From: DLKC01 sp002478885
GTDB lineage: Bacteria > Bacteroidota > Bacteroidia > Chitinophagales > Chitinophagaceae
Reading direction: 5' to 3'
NCBI GenBank assembly: GCA_046329585.1
Contig: JAXLUI010000003.1
Span: forward strand, 248,001-312,000
Length of the DNA: 64,000 nucleotides
Below the pieces are notes generated by a model. The model ran no database searches and was not told where the DNA came from. It was given only the letters and a program-made list of their open reading frames with translations. Shown piece after piece: positions 42,859 to 51,746 of the stretch (the stretch's first letter is position 1; each line of letters opens with the position of its first letter). The position numbers were made by a program, and so were the translations under genes.

Positions 42859-43665
42859 TTAGAGCGGCCTTACCCAAATATTACGAAAACTGATCGGTTC
42901 GCTGGGATCGCCATGATCTTGTAATTTGATCGGGCATGCTCCATGTGCTGAATAATAAGGATAGCCAATCCATGCGGTTACACCTTTTAAAATATAGTTA
43001 TTCTGCACCAATACCCCGTTCAGGAACACTGTAACTTTTGCGGGTGATTTTAAACTTCCATCGTTATTGAAACGGGGAGCTGTCCATGCAACATCATACA
43101 CCTGCCATTCTCCGGGCTTTCTGCTTGGGTTTGCCAGTGGAATTGATTGTTTGTAAATGCTTCCCACCTGTCCGTTTACATAAGTGGAGTTGTTATAATT
43201 GTCCAGCACCTGCAACTCATAACCAGCATCGCCTTTACCGGTATTCGCGAGAAAGATGCCGCTGTTGCCTCTTGCCTGCCCTTCCCCATGAATGCCTTCG
43301 GGAATACGAAATTCAATATGCAACTGATAGTCGGTGAAAGATTGTTTTGTGCGAATGCTTCCCGTTCCTTTCTTGACAGTGATCATACCATCACTCACGG
43401 TCCATAATGCCGGCTTTGTTGGGTCATCCTGTCCGCACCAGCTGTCAAGATTTTTGCCATCAAACAAAATGATCGCATCGCTTGGGGCGTCGCCGGCATT
43501 CTTACCCGGTGTTACCACTGTGGGAACAGGTGTATAAAACTCTGTTTCTTCATGCTTCATTGTTTTGTTGGCAGCCGGCTCGCCGATAATAAATTTAGTC
43601 GTATCCTGTGCCTGTGTACTGATCGCAGCAAGGCCGGAGAATAGCAAGAACAATCCCTTTTTCAT
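42859..43665 (-). CDS. DUF1080 (3-keto-disaccharide hydrolase) protein
   Basis: A 268-residue secreted protein. Signal MKKGLFLLFSGLAAISTQAQ, then the concanavalin-like DUF1080 fold: IILFDGKNLDSWCGQD, LHIEFRIPEGIHGEGQARG, GNSGIFLANTG, YELQVLDNYNN, GSIYKQSIPLANPSRKPGEW, ending SFRNIWVRPL. DUF1080 proteins act as 3-keto-glycoside hydrolases or lyases in the 3-keto-glycan pathway. A Gfo/Idh/MocA oxidoreductase lies 143 bases upstream in the same direction, which fits that pathway. Confidence 0.92.
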   Translation of the reverse strand: MKKGLFLLFSGLAAISTQAQDTTKFIIGEPAANKTMKHEETEFYTPVPTVVTPGKNAGDAPSDAIILFDGKNLDSWCGQDDPTKPALWTVSDGMITVKKGTGSIRTKQSFTDYQLHIEFRIPEGIHGEGQARGNSGIFLANTGKGDAGYELQVLDNYNNSTYVNGQVGSIYKQSIPLANPSRKPGEWQVYDVAWTAPRFNNDGSLKSPAKVTVFLNGVLVQNNYILKGVTAWIGYPYYSAHGACPIKLQDHGDPSEPISFRNIWVRPL

Positions 43666-43748
43666 GTTTTAGTTTTTATCTTTTTTATTAATATGCTGGA
43701 GACAGCGTAACAGATTTCCAGATTATCAACGCTGCAAATTAATCCGAA

Positions 43749-43803
43749 CGCTGAAGAGTGCGACGCAACGAAAGCTGAAACTTTTGTTGCTGCCGGGCCC
43801 ATA
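43749..43803. repeat. repeat arm (locus 14)
   Basis: Core GAGTGCGACGCAA at 43756-43768, then CGAAAGC, outer end GCCGGGCCC at 43792-43800. It lies between the oxidoreductase stop and the DUF1080 start. Confidence 0.8.
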
Positions 43804-43808
43804 AGAAA

Positions 43809-45116
43809 CTAAACCCTCGGCAAGGTATAGCCATTATGATATTCGGCTGTGAGAAATTTATTGGCGTCGGCATCAGTAAATTTTTCTTTTGCAGCATCCC
43901 AATAGATTTTCTTTCCTGTTTTGTAGGCGATATTACCCATTTGACAAACCGTGGCAACATGCGCGCCTTCGTGAATGCTGCATTTAAGATCTTCCATTTT
44001 ACGCGACTTAACCACCCCGAGAAAATTTTTGGTATGCAGATCGAGACCGTTGTCGGATCTTTTCTGTAACGACACTGCATCCATTTTTTGCTTGCCGTCC
44101 TGCGTTTCGGGCATCACTTCCCACCCGCCCCGGTCAACTACCAATGTTCCGTTGTTACCTATAAAGGCAATACCGTGATCACGCCCGTAAGGACCACCAT
44201 TAATGCCGGTTGCATGCTCCCAGAGCACATTGAACTTTCCAAAATCGTATACGGTTGTTAAGGTGTCGGGCGTTTCTTCCGCGTCATCGGGATAAGCAAA
44301 TTTTCCCCCGCTTGCCATAATGCTTACGGGCACTGTGGCTTGTGAACCCAGCAATGCGTAGTCGATGAGATGCACTCCCCAGTCAGTCATCAAGCCGCCG
44401 GCATAATCCCAGAACCAACGGAAATTGAAATGAAAGCGGTTTTCGTTGAACGGCCTTGTTCTTGCAGGGCCAAGCCATGTTTTATAATCAACACCTGCCG
44501 GCGGCGGTCCGTCTGGCTTTACGGGGATTGATTTCATCCAACCCTGGTATGCCCATGCTTTCACCAAACGCACCTGCCCCAGTTTACCTGAATGAACAAA
44601 AGCAACGGCGTCAGCAAAATGCTGCTGGCTTCTTTGCCATTGGCCTACCTGTACCACGCGACTGTATTTTTGTTGGGCAGCCTTCATCACATTTACTTCG
44701 GTAATGGAATTACCTGCGGGTTTCTCTACATAAACATCTTTGCCTGCTGCGCATGCATCAACCATTATTTTACAATGCCAGTGATCGGGCGTGCCAATGA
44801 TCACAGCATCGATATTTTTATCGTCAAGTATTTTACGGTAGTCTCCGTATGCCGCAACTTTAATGTTGTTTTTGGCGAGTTCCGCCACACGTTTATCCAA
44901 TACGTTTTTATCTACATCGCAGAGTGCCACGCAATCTGCCTCCGGGTTTTTTATCATGGCAGAAAGATCAGCCCAGCCCATGCCATTGATGCCAATTGCG
45001 GCAATGCGGATTTTATCTGACGGCGCTATTTTTTTTGAAGCACGAAGCATGTATGGAGCCAGCAATGAACCGGCTACATAAGTTGAGGTTTGTTGCAGGA
45101 AATGTCTGCGTTTCAT
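43809..45116 (-). CDS. Gfo/Idh/MocA family oxidoreductase (exported)
   Basis: A 435-residue NAD(P)-dependent oxidoreductase. The Tat-type N-terminus MKRRHFLQQTSTYVAGSLLA suggests export with the cofactor bound. The Rossmann part has IAAIGINGMGWADL, IIGTPDHWHCKIMVDACAAG and YVEKPAGNSITEV, with the conserved EKP Lys. The C-terminal domain has FRWFWDYAGGLMTDWGVHLID, characteristic of this secreted subgroup. It probably oxidises glycoside C3-OH groups in the periplasm, paired with the DUF1080 hydrolase. Confidence 0.92.
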   Translation of the reverse strand: MKRRHFLQQTSTYVAGSLLAPYMLRASKKIAPSDKIRIAAIGINGMGWADLSAMIKNPEADCVALCDVDKNVLDKRVAELAKNNIKVAAYGDYRKILDDKNIDAVIIGTPDHWHCKIMVDACAAGKDVYVEKPAGNSITEVNVMKAAQQKYSRVVQVGQWQRSQQHFADAVAFVHSGKLGQVRLVKAWAYQGWMKSIPVKPDGPPPAGVDYKTWLGPARTRPFNENRFHFNFRWFWDYAGGLMTDWGVHLIDYALLGSQATVPVSIMASGGKFAYPDDAEETPDTLTTVYDFGKFNVLWEHATGINGGPYGRDHGIAFIGNNGTLVVDRGGWEVMPETQDGKQKMDAVSLQKRSDNGLDLHTKNFLGVVKSRKMEDLKCSIHEGAHVATVCQMGNIAYKTGKKIYWDAAKEKFTDADANKFLTAEYHNGYTLPRV

Positions 45117-45177
45117 ATAACAATTTTTGCCCGTTATCGGTGGGGGAAACCGGGTTTTAAAATAATAAATTTTTTGT

Positions 45178-45222
45178 TACCAGCCTGGTGCAGGCATCAG
45201 CATCGTTGCGTCGCACACTGCA
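45178..45222. repeat. repeat arm (locus 15)
   Basis: CCTGGTGCAGGCATC, then GCATCG and core TTGCGTCGCACAC at 45206-45218. It lies upstream of the oxidoreductase gene. Confidence 0.7.
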
Positions 45223-45296
45223 TCGTAAGATTTACTACTGAACATTATTTAAAATTACAGAAGTAGCTATAAAAACAACTCAACTGTATTTACAAT

Positions 45297-47714
45297 TTAT
45301 TCTTCGTCCATATCGCAACCTATTGGTGATCCGGGGGGTATTTCCACATGCTGCGTTGGCTTTGCCTTTTCAGGTGACTGAATTCGATCGAGTGTGAGCA
45401 ATAGATAACCTTTATAACTATCATCGGCATTCTTCAACTGATCGGCAGCATAGGATTTTATGTCATCAATTGCTTTAAGCACCTGTGCCTTTGTTGCAAA
45501 CGACGCATTGTCGCTGATGGAAACAGCAAGCAGGTAAGTAAGCAGCAATTGTTCGTTCTGTTCCTGTATTAAGCCTTCTGTTCCTTTGAGCCGTACAGCC
45601 TTCCATGTTTTGCTTACAAGCGTGTTAATCATTTCATCGACACCCAGTCCGTTATAAGCAGCTTCATATTCTGACATGCGGTTTAAACGTGCTGTATTAA
45701 ACAGGAACGACAAAGGCATATCAGCTGCTGTTTCTGCCGCAGCGAGGGGATCGAAAGCAAGCCCGGTTCTATGCTTAAACAATTCTCTTGTGTAATCATA
45801 ACCTGCAGGCCGCGGCGGAATTAGTTTCACTATATTTTCAGGCAGTACCAGGAATTTTGGATCCATACAATCAACAATTGCGTTGAGTGCATTTTGCTGC
45901 TCTTCTTTCGAAACCGTTTTTGTGACCACTTGTCCGTCGCCTTTGATGGCATAAGAATAATACATTCCTCCTACCACTTTTGTGGTCGCCTCCAGTTGAT
46001 ATCGATGGAATAAATAAACAGGCACAAGCACGTCTTCTAGCATAGCCATCGGAGTCGATTTGCGAATACTATTCTGACCAAAATCGTCCAATGCTTTTTC
46101 CCTTACCTTCATCACATCCCTTAAACCACTCACAGGATCTTTTCCATTATCCCACAAATGGGCGTTGGGATGCAATCCACCGGGGTCTCTCGCATCGCGG
46201 TCTGAAATAAATGTGAGCCCTTTTTTTGAAGCATCGGTTAAAATTTTATCAAGCGCCGCCGCTTCATTTGTACTCGAAGAAAAATCATCATAAGCAAATT
46301 GCACACTTACTTTATCCCATTCGCCAATTTCATTTGTGTAAGCGTTATCAAAGCTGAGATCGCCTTTCCTCCCCACCGAAACTAGCGGGTGCGGGTAATC
46401 CATTACACTTGACCTGTTCTGACTACTGGCAATATAATTATGCATAAACCCAAGTGTATGTCCCACCTCATGCGCGGCGAGTTGCTTTAACCTTTGCAAA
46501 GCCATCTGCAGCATTTTATCATCTTTTGGCTGGCCATCTTCAAATGGAGAGAGCAAACCCTGTGCAATAAGATAATCCTGCCTCACCCGCAATGAGCCAA
46601 GCGTTACATTGCCTTTGATAATTTCACCCGTACGTGGATCAATAACAGCATCGCCGAATGACCAGCCCCTTGTTGAGCGGTGCACCCAGTTGATCATGTT
46701 ATAACGCAAATCCATGGGGTCGGCAGAATCGGGCAACACTCTTACCTGGAAAGCATTTATATAACCGGCAGATTCAAAAGCCTGATTCCACCAACCGGCA
46801 CCTTCAAGCAAGGCGCTTTTTATTGGCTCTGGCGTGCCATTATCGAGATAATAAATAATTGGCTTTACAGCTTCACTTTTTGCCGCAGATGGATCCTTCT
46901 TCTCCAGCCTGTGCCTGATGATATAATATTTTTCAATCGGTTCCGAAACCGGCGAAGCATAATCAAAGAATGACATATTTATCGATCCACTTCTTGCATC
47001 GTATAACCGAGGCTTATAACTATCATCAGGCAGCTGCACAAAGGAGTGATGTACTCTTAGTGTAATCGCGTCTGCCACCGGCGCAACAGAACTAACGTAA
47101 TCACCCGGGTTACCATCCTTATTTACAAAAGTTACCGTTGTTTCAATTTCAGCATTTAATGGAAAATCTTTTGTTCGCGGTAAATAGACCGCGCTTCTTG
47201 ATTCATCAAGTGCGTACTCGCCCTGTTTTGTCTGGCGAAGCTTTTTGGTGACCTGCAATGCATCCCTGAACAGGAAAGAAGTGGCATCTACCAGAATATT
47301 TCCATTGCTTTCGGCCGTAACTGTAAAACCCCAAATGGCAGACTTTGCAAACGACTCTTCCACTGCTCTCCTTTCTGCCGCATTGTCGGTTAAAGCGCGA
47401 TATCCATAATTTGATTCAACAAGCAGCACCTTATTGCCAATACGAACAAACCTTACAATATAAGAATGCCCCATTATGCCTCGATCGAGGCCAACATCGT
47501 TCGATCCAAGGCCTGAAGGCAACGATGTTTGGTATAGAAATTCCGAATCAAGCCTATTGATCTGTAACCAGATTTTCCCCGCGCTATCATCCCAGTAAAA
47601 ATCGAAGTACCCATGATAAGCCTGCATATTCCTTGTCTTATCTTCAATGGAATTTGCCTTTTGTGCAAACGAAAAAACAGGTAGTAACAAAAGCAATAGA
47701 ATGATGCGATGCAT
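45297..47714 (-). CDS. zinc-dependent metalloprotease, metzincin type (DUF5117/DUF4953)
   Basis: An 805-residue secreted metalloprotease. Signal MHRIILLLLLLPVFSFAQ, N-terminal beta-rich domain (DUF5117-type, FDFYWDDSAGKIWLQINRLD), then the catalytic HEVGHTLGFMH at about residues 415-425 with a Met-turn (SSVMDYPHP) about 20 residues on. A large helical C-terminal region follows. The HExxHxxGxxH motif places it among metzincins. Exported; probably surface or periplasmic protein degradation. Confidence 0.92.
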   Translation of the reverse strand: MHRIILLLLLLPVFSFAQKANSIEDKTRNMQAYHGYFDFYWDDSAGKIWLQINRLDSEFLYQTSLPSGLGSNDVGLDRGIMGHSYIVRFVRIGNKVLLVESNYGYRALTDNAAERRAVEESFAKSAIWGFTVTAESNGNILVDATSFLFRDALQVTKKLRQTKQGEYALDESRSAVYLPRTKDFPLNAEIETTVTFVNKDGNPGDYVSSVAPVADAITLRVHHSFVQLPDDSYKPRLYDARSGSINMSFFDYASPVSEPIEKYYIIRHRLEKKDPSAAKSEAVKPIIYYLDNGTPEPIKSALLEGAGWWNQAFESAGYINAFQVRVLPDSADPMDLRYNMINWVHRSTRGWSFGDAVIDPRTGEIIKGNVTLGSLRVRQDYLIAQGLLSPFEDGQPKDDKMLQMALQRLKQLAAHEVGHTLGFMHNYIASSQNRSSVMDYPHPLVSVGRKGDLSFDNAYTNEIGEWDKVSVQFAYDDFSSSTNEAAALDKILTDASKKGLTFISDRDARDPGGLHPNAHLWDNGKDPVSGLRDVMKVREKALDDFGQNSIRKSTPMAMLEDVLVPVYLFHRYQLEATTKVVGGMYYSYAIKGDGQVVTKTVSKEEQQNALNAIVDCMDPKFLVLPENIVKLIPPRPAGYDYTRELFKHRTGLAFDPLAAAETAADMPLSFLFNTARLNRMSEYEAAYNGLGVDEMINTLVSKTWKAVRLKGTEGLIQEQNEQLLLTYLLAVSISDNASFATKAQVLKAIDDIKSYAADQLKNADDSYKGYLLLTLDRIQSPEKAKPTQHVEIPPGSPIGCDMDEE

Positions 47715-47764
47715 AGCTTGAATTTTAGCTTGTCAAATTACAACTGTTTATGTTTGCAGAGAAA

Positions 47765-47825
47765 AAATATGGGCCCTGCATCAGTAATTGTTTTCAACAC
47801 CTGTTGCGTCGCACACTTCAGCGGT
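47765..47825. repeat. repeat arm (locus 16)
   Basis: Outer part ATGGGCCCTGC at 47769-47779, core TTGCGTCGCACACTT at 47804-47818. Between the metalloprotease and the small lipoprotein. Confidence 0.7.
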
Positions 47826-47953
47826 AAGTTTTAAACTGAGCTTGCCCGAAGCAATTCTTTGTGACCATTCATCGTACCGGGCTATACTTTCAACAAAAAA
47901 AGGATACATTACAACGTTTTTATGTAAAGAATTGTCAGTACCAAAAAAACATT

Positions 47954-48316
47954 ATGAGAAATAATTTTCTGCTTGTGTTAGTTGCTGTTGCAGGTTTGTT
48001 TGTCGCATGCAGTAAAACCACTTCCCAAAAAAATAAGGAAGTTTTAGTTCGTGTCGAAAACGCAACAGATGAAGATTTCAGCAACTTCACTTTTATGGGG
48101 ACAGATTTTGGCAGCATCAATTCGGGTGGAAGCACTGGTTATAAAACTTTTCAACAGGTAATACGCTATCCATTCGCGAATGACTTAACTATTAATCAAC
48201 AACATCTATATATTATCGATGTTGTTGCCGGTCTTTATCTTGAAAACGGGAAATATACTTTGCGAGTGGTTAATGATACCAGCTTTCATTACGGGGCAAG
48301 TTTTATTAAAGAATAG
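47954..48316 (+). CDS. small hypothetical lipoprotein
   Basis: A 120-residue protein with a lipoprotein signal (MRNNFLLVLVAVAGLFVAC, Cys at 19). The mature part is a short beta-sandwich-like chain (VLVRVENATDEDFSNFTFMG, YKTFQQVIRYPFANDLTI, KYTLRVVNDTSF). Not recognised as a named family; similar short lipoproteins are common in Bacteroidota. ATG 47954 is chosen because the signal peptide starts there. Confidence 0.65.
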   Translation: MRNNFLLVLVAVAGLFVACSKTTSQKNKEVLVRVENATDEDFSNFTFMGTDFGSINSGGSTGYKTFQQVIRYPFANDLTINQQHLYIIDVVAGLYLENGKYTLRVVNDTSFHYGASFIKE

Positions 48317-48472
48317 AAATGCAACGTAAGCCCGGGCAGTTTTTTTACGCTTATTATCCGCAAAAGAAATATCTGTGCTTAAATAGCAATCGCCATTACT
48401 CTGCTAAATACCCAATCGGCGTGAATCTTTATTGTTCTCCTGCATTTATTGATGCCATAAAAAGGGAACTTT

Positions 48473-48532
48473 GAAACGAGCGTGGCAACAGGCGATGCCA
48501 CGACGCACGACTGCTGGCGACCAAAAATTTCT
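48473..48532. repeat. repeat arm, third core type (locus 17)
   Basis: Core GAGCGTGGCAACAGGCGATGCC at 48478-48499 (core plus flank), then ACGACGCACGACTGC. The arm abuts the nth stop. Confidence 0.7.
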
Positions 48533-49201
48533 TTATTGCTGAATGGTATTTTTTTGGGATTTCTTTTGTTGGGCCTGGTAATATTTACACACGGTTTTTA
48601 ATCCACATTCGCCGCATTTGGGATTGCGTGCAATGCATGTGTAGCGGCCATGCAATATAAGCCAATGATGCGCCTTATGAATAAGCCCGGTTGGTATATA
48701 CTGCACCAATTGCCTTTCTACGGCTAGCGGCGTTTTTGCGTTAATTGTAAGGCCAAGCCGGGCAGACACGCGAAACACATGTGTATCCACAGCCATGTTT
48801 GGCTGCGCATCGACCACGGAAGTGATAACATTAGCGGTCTTTCTTCCAACGCCTGGCAATTGAATTAGTTCATCAACTGTCATAGGTACTTTTCCCCCGA
48901 ACTCATTTACAAGCTTTTGGGCCATGCCTATAAGATGTTTTGTCTTATTGTTCGGATAGGAAATGCTTTTGATGTAAGGAAATAATTCGTCGAAAGTTGC
49001 TTTTGACATATCGTTTACTTCCGGGTATTTTTCAAAAATCGCTGGGGTGGTTATATTAACCCGTTTATCGGTACACTGAGCTGAGAGAATTACAGCGACC
49101 AATAACTGGTAAGGGTTATCGTAAATTAGCTCTGTTTCTGCGACAGGGACATTTTGCTGGAAATAATTTATAACTGCTTCGTAACGTTCTTTTCGTGTCA
49201 T
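48533..49201 (-). CDS. nth: endonuclease III
   Basis: A 222-residue DNA glycosylase/AP lyase for oxidised pyrimidines. The helix-hairpin-helix LPGVGRKTANVI carries the catalytic Lys, VDTHVFRVSARLG the catalytic Asp, and the C-terminal four-cysteine [4Fe-4S] motif is C-x6-C-x2-C-x5-C (CIARNPKCGECGLKTVC). Full length. A repeat arm touches its stop. Confidence 0.97.
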   Translation of the reverse strand: MTRKERYEAVINYFQQNVPVAETELIYDNPYQLLVAVILSAQCTDKRVNITTPAIFEKYPEVNDMSKATFDELFPYIKSISYPNNKTKHLIGMAQKLVNEFGGKVPMTVDELIQLPGVGRKTANVITSVVDAQPNMAVDTHVFRVSARLGLTINAKTPLAVERQLVQYIPTGLIHKAHHWLILHGRYTCIARNPKCGECGLKTVCKYYQAQQKKSQKNTIQQ

Positions 49202-49249
49202 ATAGTAAAACTGACACGAATTTAGTTTTTTGGATGATTCGCGGAGGTG

Positions 49250-49486
49250 TTAGCGGGAGTTAATAACAGATTTGCTGGATGCGTATTTTAATATAGCCTC
49301 TACCGTTTGCCGGCGTGGCGAAAACAATTTCATTTTATTAAGGCGGTCATAAGACTCTTTCATAACCTGGTATTTTTCCTTTAATGCCCAATTAGCATCC
49401 AATTCACTGTTCATCTGCATTTTTTTAGGACCATCTAAGTCATTGTACAAGTAAAGAACCATATCCTCAAGTGTAGAATTAACCAT
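49250..49486 (-). CDS. short conserved hypothetical protein
   Basis: A 78-residue protein: MVNSTLEDMVLYLYNDLDGP, a helical middle (SELDANWALKEKYQVMKESY), RLNKMKLFSPRRQTVEAILK. It resembles small acidic helical proteins of the Bacteroidota that look like the cytoplasmic N-terminus of anti-sigma factors (LEDMVLYLYNDLD), but there is no zinc site. ATG 49486 is taken since the upstream extension (from 49528) is hydrophobic and unsupported. Confidence 0.6.
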   Translation of the reverse strand: MVNSTLEDMVLYLYNDLDGPKKMQMNSELDANWALKEKYQVMKESYDRLNKMKLFSPRRQTVEAILKYASSKSVINSR

Positions 49487-49601
49487 AATAATGGTTTTAA
49501 TAATTAATAAATAACCAAGACTTATCACCCAATTGAATTTTTTAAGGATATCGGTGTTCGTAGATTAAAACGGGAAGTAACTTTTTATATTGTGCGTATG
49601 A

Positions 49602-49916
49602 TCACTTTTTTGAGCCAGGCGAGGGGGGCAATACGACAAACACATCTTCATTGTCTCTTTTCATGAGAAATTTTTCCCGGGCATACTTTTCTATGGCGGC
49701 AGCATTATTGCTGAGATCTGAAAGCTCTTTTCGCGTATTGCTTATTTCCTGCTGATAGTACGCTTTTTTTGTAGCGAGATCGCTCAATTCACTCTGTCGC
49801 TGCATTTGCTCGAACAGGTTATTGTGGTCGGTAAAAAGAATAATTACGGCGAAAATAACCGAGGCAACGAGGTATTTATTGGTGGCTGCGTAAATTATCC
49901 GGGAAGAGGTCGTCAT
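49602..49916 (-). CDS. FtsB/DivIC family septum formation initiator
   Basis: A 104-residue bitopic protein: short cytoplasmic end, one span (YLVASVIFAVIILFTDHNNLF), a coiled coil (QRQSELSDLATKKAYYQQEI, RKELSDLSNNAAAIEKYARE) and the family ending YAREKFLMKRDNEDVFVV. It is part of the FtsB/FtsL/FtsQ divisome sub-complex. It sits directly after eno, as ftsB often does in other phyla. Its ATG directly follows the T run of the eno terminator. Confidence 0.88.
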   Translation of the reverse strand: MTTSSRIIYAATNKYLVASVIFAVIILFTDHNNLFEQMQRQSELSDLATKKAYYQQEISNTRKELSDLSNNAAAIEKYAREKFLMKRDNEDVFVVLPPSPGSKK

Positions 49917-49919
49917 AAA

Positions 49920-49966
49920 AAAATCGTTGGCTGTTGTTGTAAAACTACAAAACAACCAACGATTTT
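49920..49966 (-). terminator. hairpin terminator of eno, ending at the ftsB start
   Basis: Eleven-base perfect outer stem AAAATCGTTGG / CCAACGATTTT with additional inner pairing (TTGTTGTA / TACAAAACAA). On the minus strand the T run leads straight into the ftsB ATG at 49916-49914. It would make ftsB expression dependent on read-through or a separate promoter. Confidence 0.75.
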
Positions 49967-50008
49967 ATCCGAAATTTTATTGCAGAGCATTATGCTCGGC
50001 GATAACGT

Positions 50009-51292
50009 CTATTTGCCGAATTTAAATTTGCCTTTTGGATAAATACCGGTATCACCTAGCATTTCCTCGATTCTTACTAGCTGATTGTATTTAGCCATAC
50101 GGTCTGTACGACTTGCTGAACCCGTTTTAATTTGTCCGCAGTTGAGTGCCACGGCCAGGTCTGCGATAGTAGTATCTTCAGTTTCACCGCTTCTGTGGCT
50201 CATAATGGTGGTATAACCTGCATGCTGCGCCATTTGTACGGCATTGATCGTTTCGGTTACCGTTCCAATCTGGTTAACCTTGATAAGAATGCTGTTGGCT
50301 ATTCCATTATCAATACCACGTTTCAAAATCTTGGTATTTGTTACAAAAAGGTCATCACCAACAAGCTGGCATTTGTTGCCAATGGCGTCGGTTAATTTTT
50401 TCCATCCGTCCCAATCTTCTTCGGCCATCCCATCTTCAATGGAAATGATCGGATATTTGTTTACCCATTCAGTCCAGTATGCAACCATTTCATCGCTGCT
50501 TATTTCCCGACCGCTACTCTTATAAAATCTGTATTTACCATCTTTAAACATTTCGCTGCTTGCCGCATCGAGTGCAATACCAATTTGCTCTCCTACTTTG
50601 TAACCGGCAGCTTCAATAGCCATCAACACAGTTTCAATGGCTTCTTCGTTGCTTTGGATATCCGGCGCAAAACCGCCCTCATCACCAACGTTGGTGCTAT
50701 ATCCCTTTTTCTTTAAAACGCTTTTCAACTGGTGGAAAATTTCCACGCCCCATCTCAATCCCTCGCTGAATGTTTCGGCACCAACCGGAACGATCATATA
50801 TTCCTGGTAGTCAATTTTATTGTCGGCGTGTACACCTCCGTTAAGGATGTTCATAAGCGGCATTGGCAGTACCGTTGCATTAACACCTCCCAGGTAACGA
50901 AACAAGGGCAGTTTAGCTTCCTGTGCAGCGGCTTTAGCTGCAGCCATTGAAACCGCAAGCAATGCGTTAGCTCCTAACTTACCTTTATTATCAGTGCCGT
51001 CTAACTCTATTAATTTCGCATCCAGGCCGGCCTGCTCGTTTACGGGGTAGCCAATCAGCTGATCAGCAATCACGTCGTTTACATTGGCAACTGCATTTAA
51101 TACCCCTTTACCAACATAGGTGCTTTTATCGCCGTCACGAAGCTCGACCGCTTCATGTATGCCGGTGCTTGCTCCACTTGGAACAGCGGCTCTTCCAAGA
51201 ATTCCGTTTTCGGTTATTACGTCAACTTCAACTGTAGGGTTTCCACGGCTGTCAAGAATTTGCCTGGCGTGGATGTCAGCGATGTAGCTCAT
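50009..51292 (-). CDS. eno: enolase
   Basis: A 427-residue glycolytic enolase (2-phosphoglycerate to phosphoenolpyruvate). Features: RQILDSRGNPTVEVDV at the N-terminus, MNILNGGVHADNKIDYQEYM, GDEGGFAPDI, SIEDGMAEEDWDGW, ILIKVNQIGTVTET with the catalytic Lys, and SHRSGETEDTTIADLAVA. Complete, with a strong hairpin downstream and the ftsB-like gene next. Confidence 0.98.
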   Translation of the reverse strand: MSYIADIHARQILDSRGNPTVEVDVITENGILGRAAVPSGASTGIHEAVELRDGDKSTYVGKGVLNAVANVNDVIADQLIGYPVNEQAGLDAKLIELDGTDNKGKLGANALLAVSMAAAKAAAQEAKLPLFRYLGGVNATVLPMPLMNILNGGVHADNKIDYQEYMIVPVGAETFSEGLRWGVEIFHQLKSVLKKKGYSTNVGDEGGFAPDIQSNEEAIETVLMAIEAAGYKVGEQIGIALDAASSEMFKDGKYRFYKSSGREISSDEMVAYWTEWVNKYPIISIEDGMAEEDWDGWKKLTDAIGNKCQLVGDDLFVTNTKILKRGIDNGIANSILIKVNQIGTVTETINAVQMAQHAGYTTIMSHRSGETEDTTIADLAVALNCGQIKTGSASRTDRMAKYNQLVRIEEMLGDTGIYPKGKFKFGK

Positions 51293-51534
51293 TGTAGATT
51301 TTTGTTTATTTGATTTTCAAATGCGGTTCTGCCGATGTAGACCATTATAATTCCAGTTTAGTATCAAACAGAAAATAAGCTCAACTTATTTCGGCTGCAA
51401 AGAAACAATGTTATTGCCTAAAAACTACGAAGAATCTTGAGTTTTCAAAATAGATTTCTTAACAACTGAACAGCGCCCTTCCTGCAAAAAACTAACTGAC
51501 GACAGTTTATGTGATACCAGCTTTCAATTCGCTA

Positions 51535-51682
51535 TGCGGCTTCGTTGCGTCGCAATCCGTTCATCGTTCGCCTGTAAATGGAGCTGTTTGATCTATGACA
51601 GATCAAAACACTGCTTAAGTCGATCCCGGGAGCACAGTGGGTGAAGTCATTGCAACGCAGGGACGATGCCACGAAGCCAAAT
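51535..51682. repeat. palindromic intergenic repeat, degenerate copy (locus 18)
   Basis: Left GGCTTCGTTGCGTCGCAATC at 51538-51557, right TTGCAACGCAGGGACGATGCC at 51650-51670 (core plus flank), then ACGAAGCC at 51671-51678. The outer ends GGCTTCGT / ACGAAGCC are perfect inverted repeats. Confidence 0.7.
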
Positions 51683-51697
51683 GCTGTTAGAAAAAAA

Positions 51698-51720
51698 AGT
51701 GCCAGCTAAAAGCCGGCACT
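51698..51720 (-). terminator. hairpin terminator of the porin gene
   Basis: Ten-base stem AGTGCCAGCT / AGCCGGCACT (one mismatch) with loop AAA. It is followed on the minus strand by TTTTTTTT. Confidence 0.78.
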
Positions 51721-51746
51721 AACCATTAAATTTTATGATTGAAGGT

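Larger units (their letters stand above)
51293..51746. other. gene-free stretch upstream of eno
   Basis: It contains the eno 5' region (51293-51534), AT-rich with no further signal that I can place, a degenerate repeat copy (51535-51682) and the porin terminator (51698-51720). No gene was seen. Confidence 0.5.
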
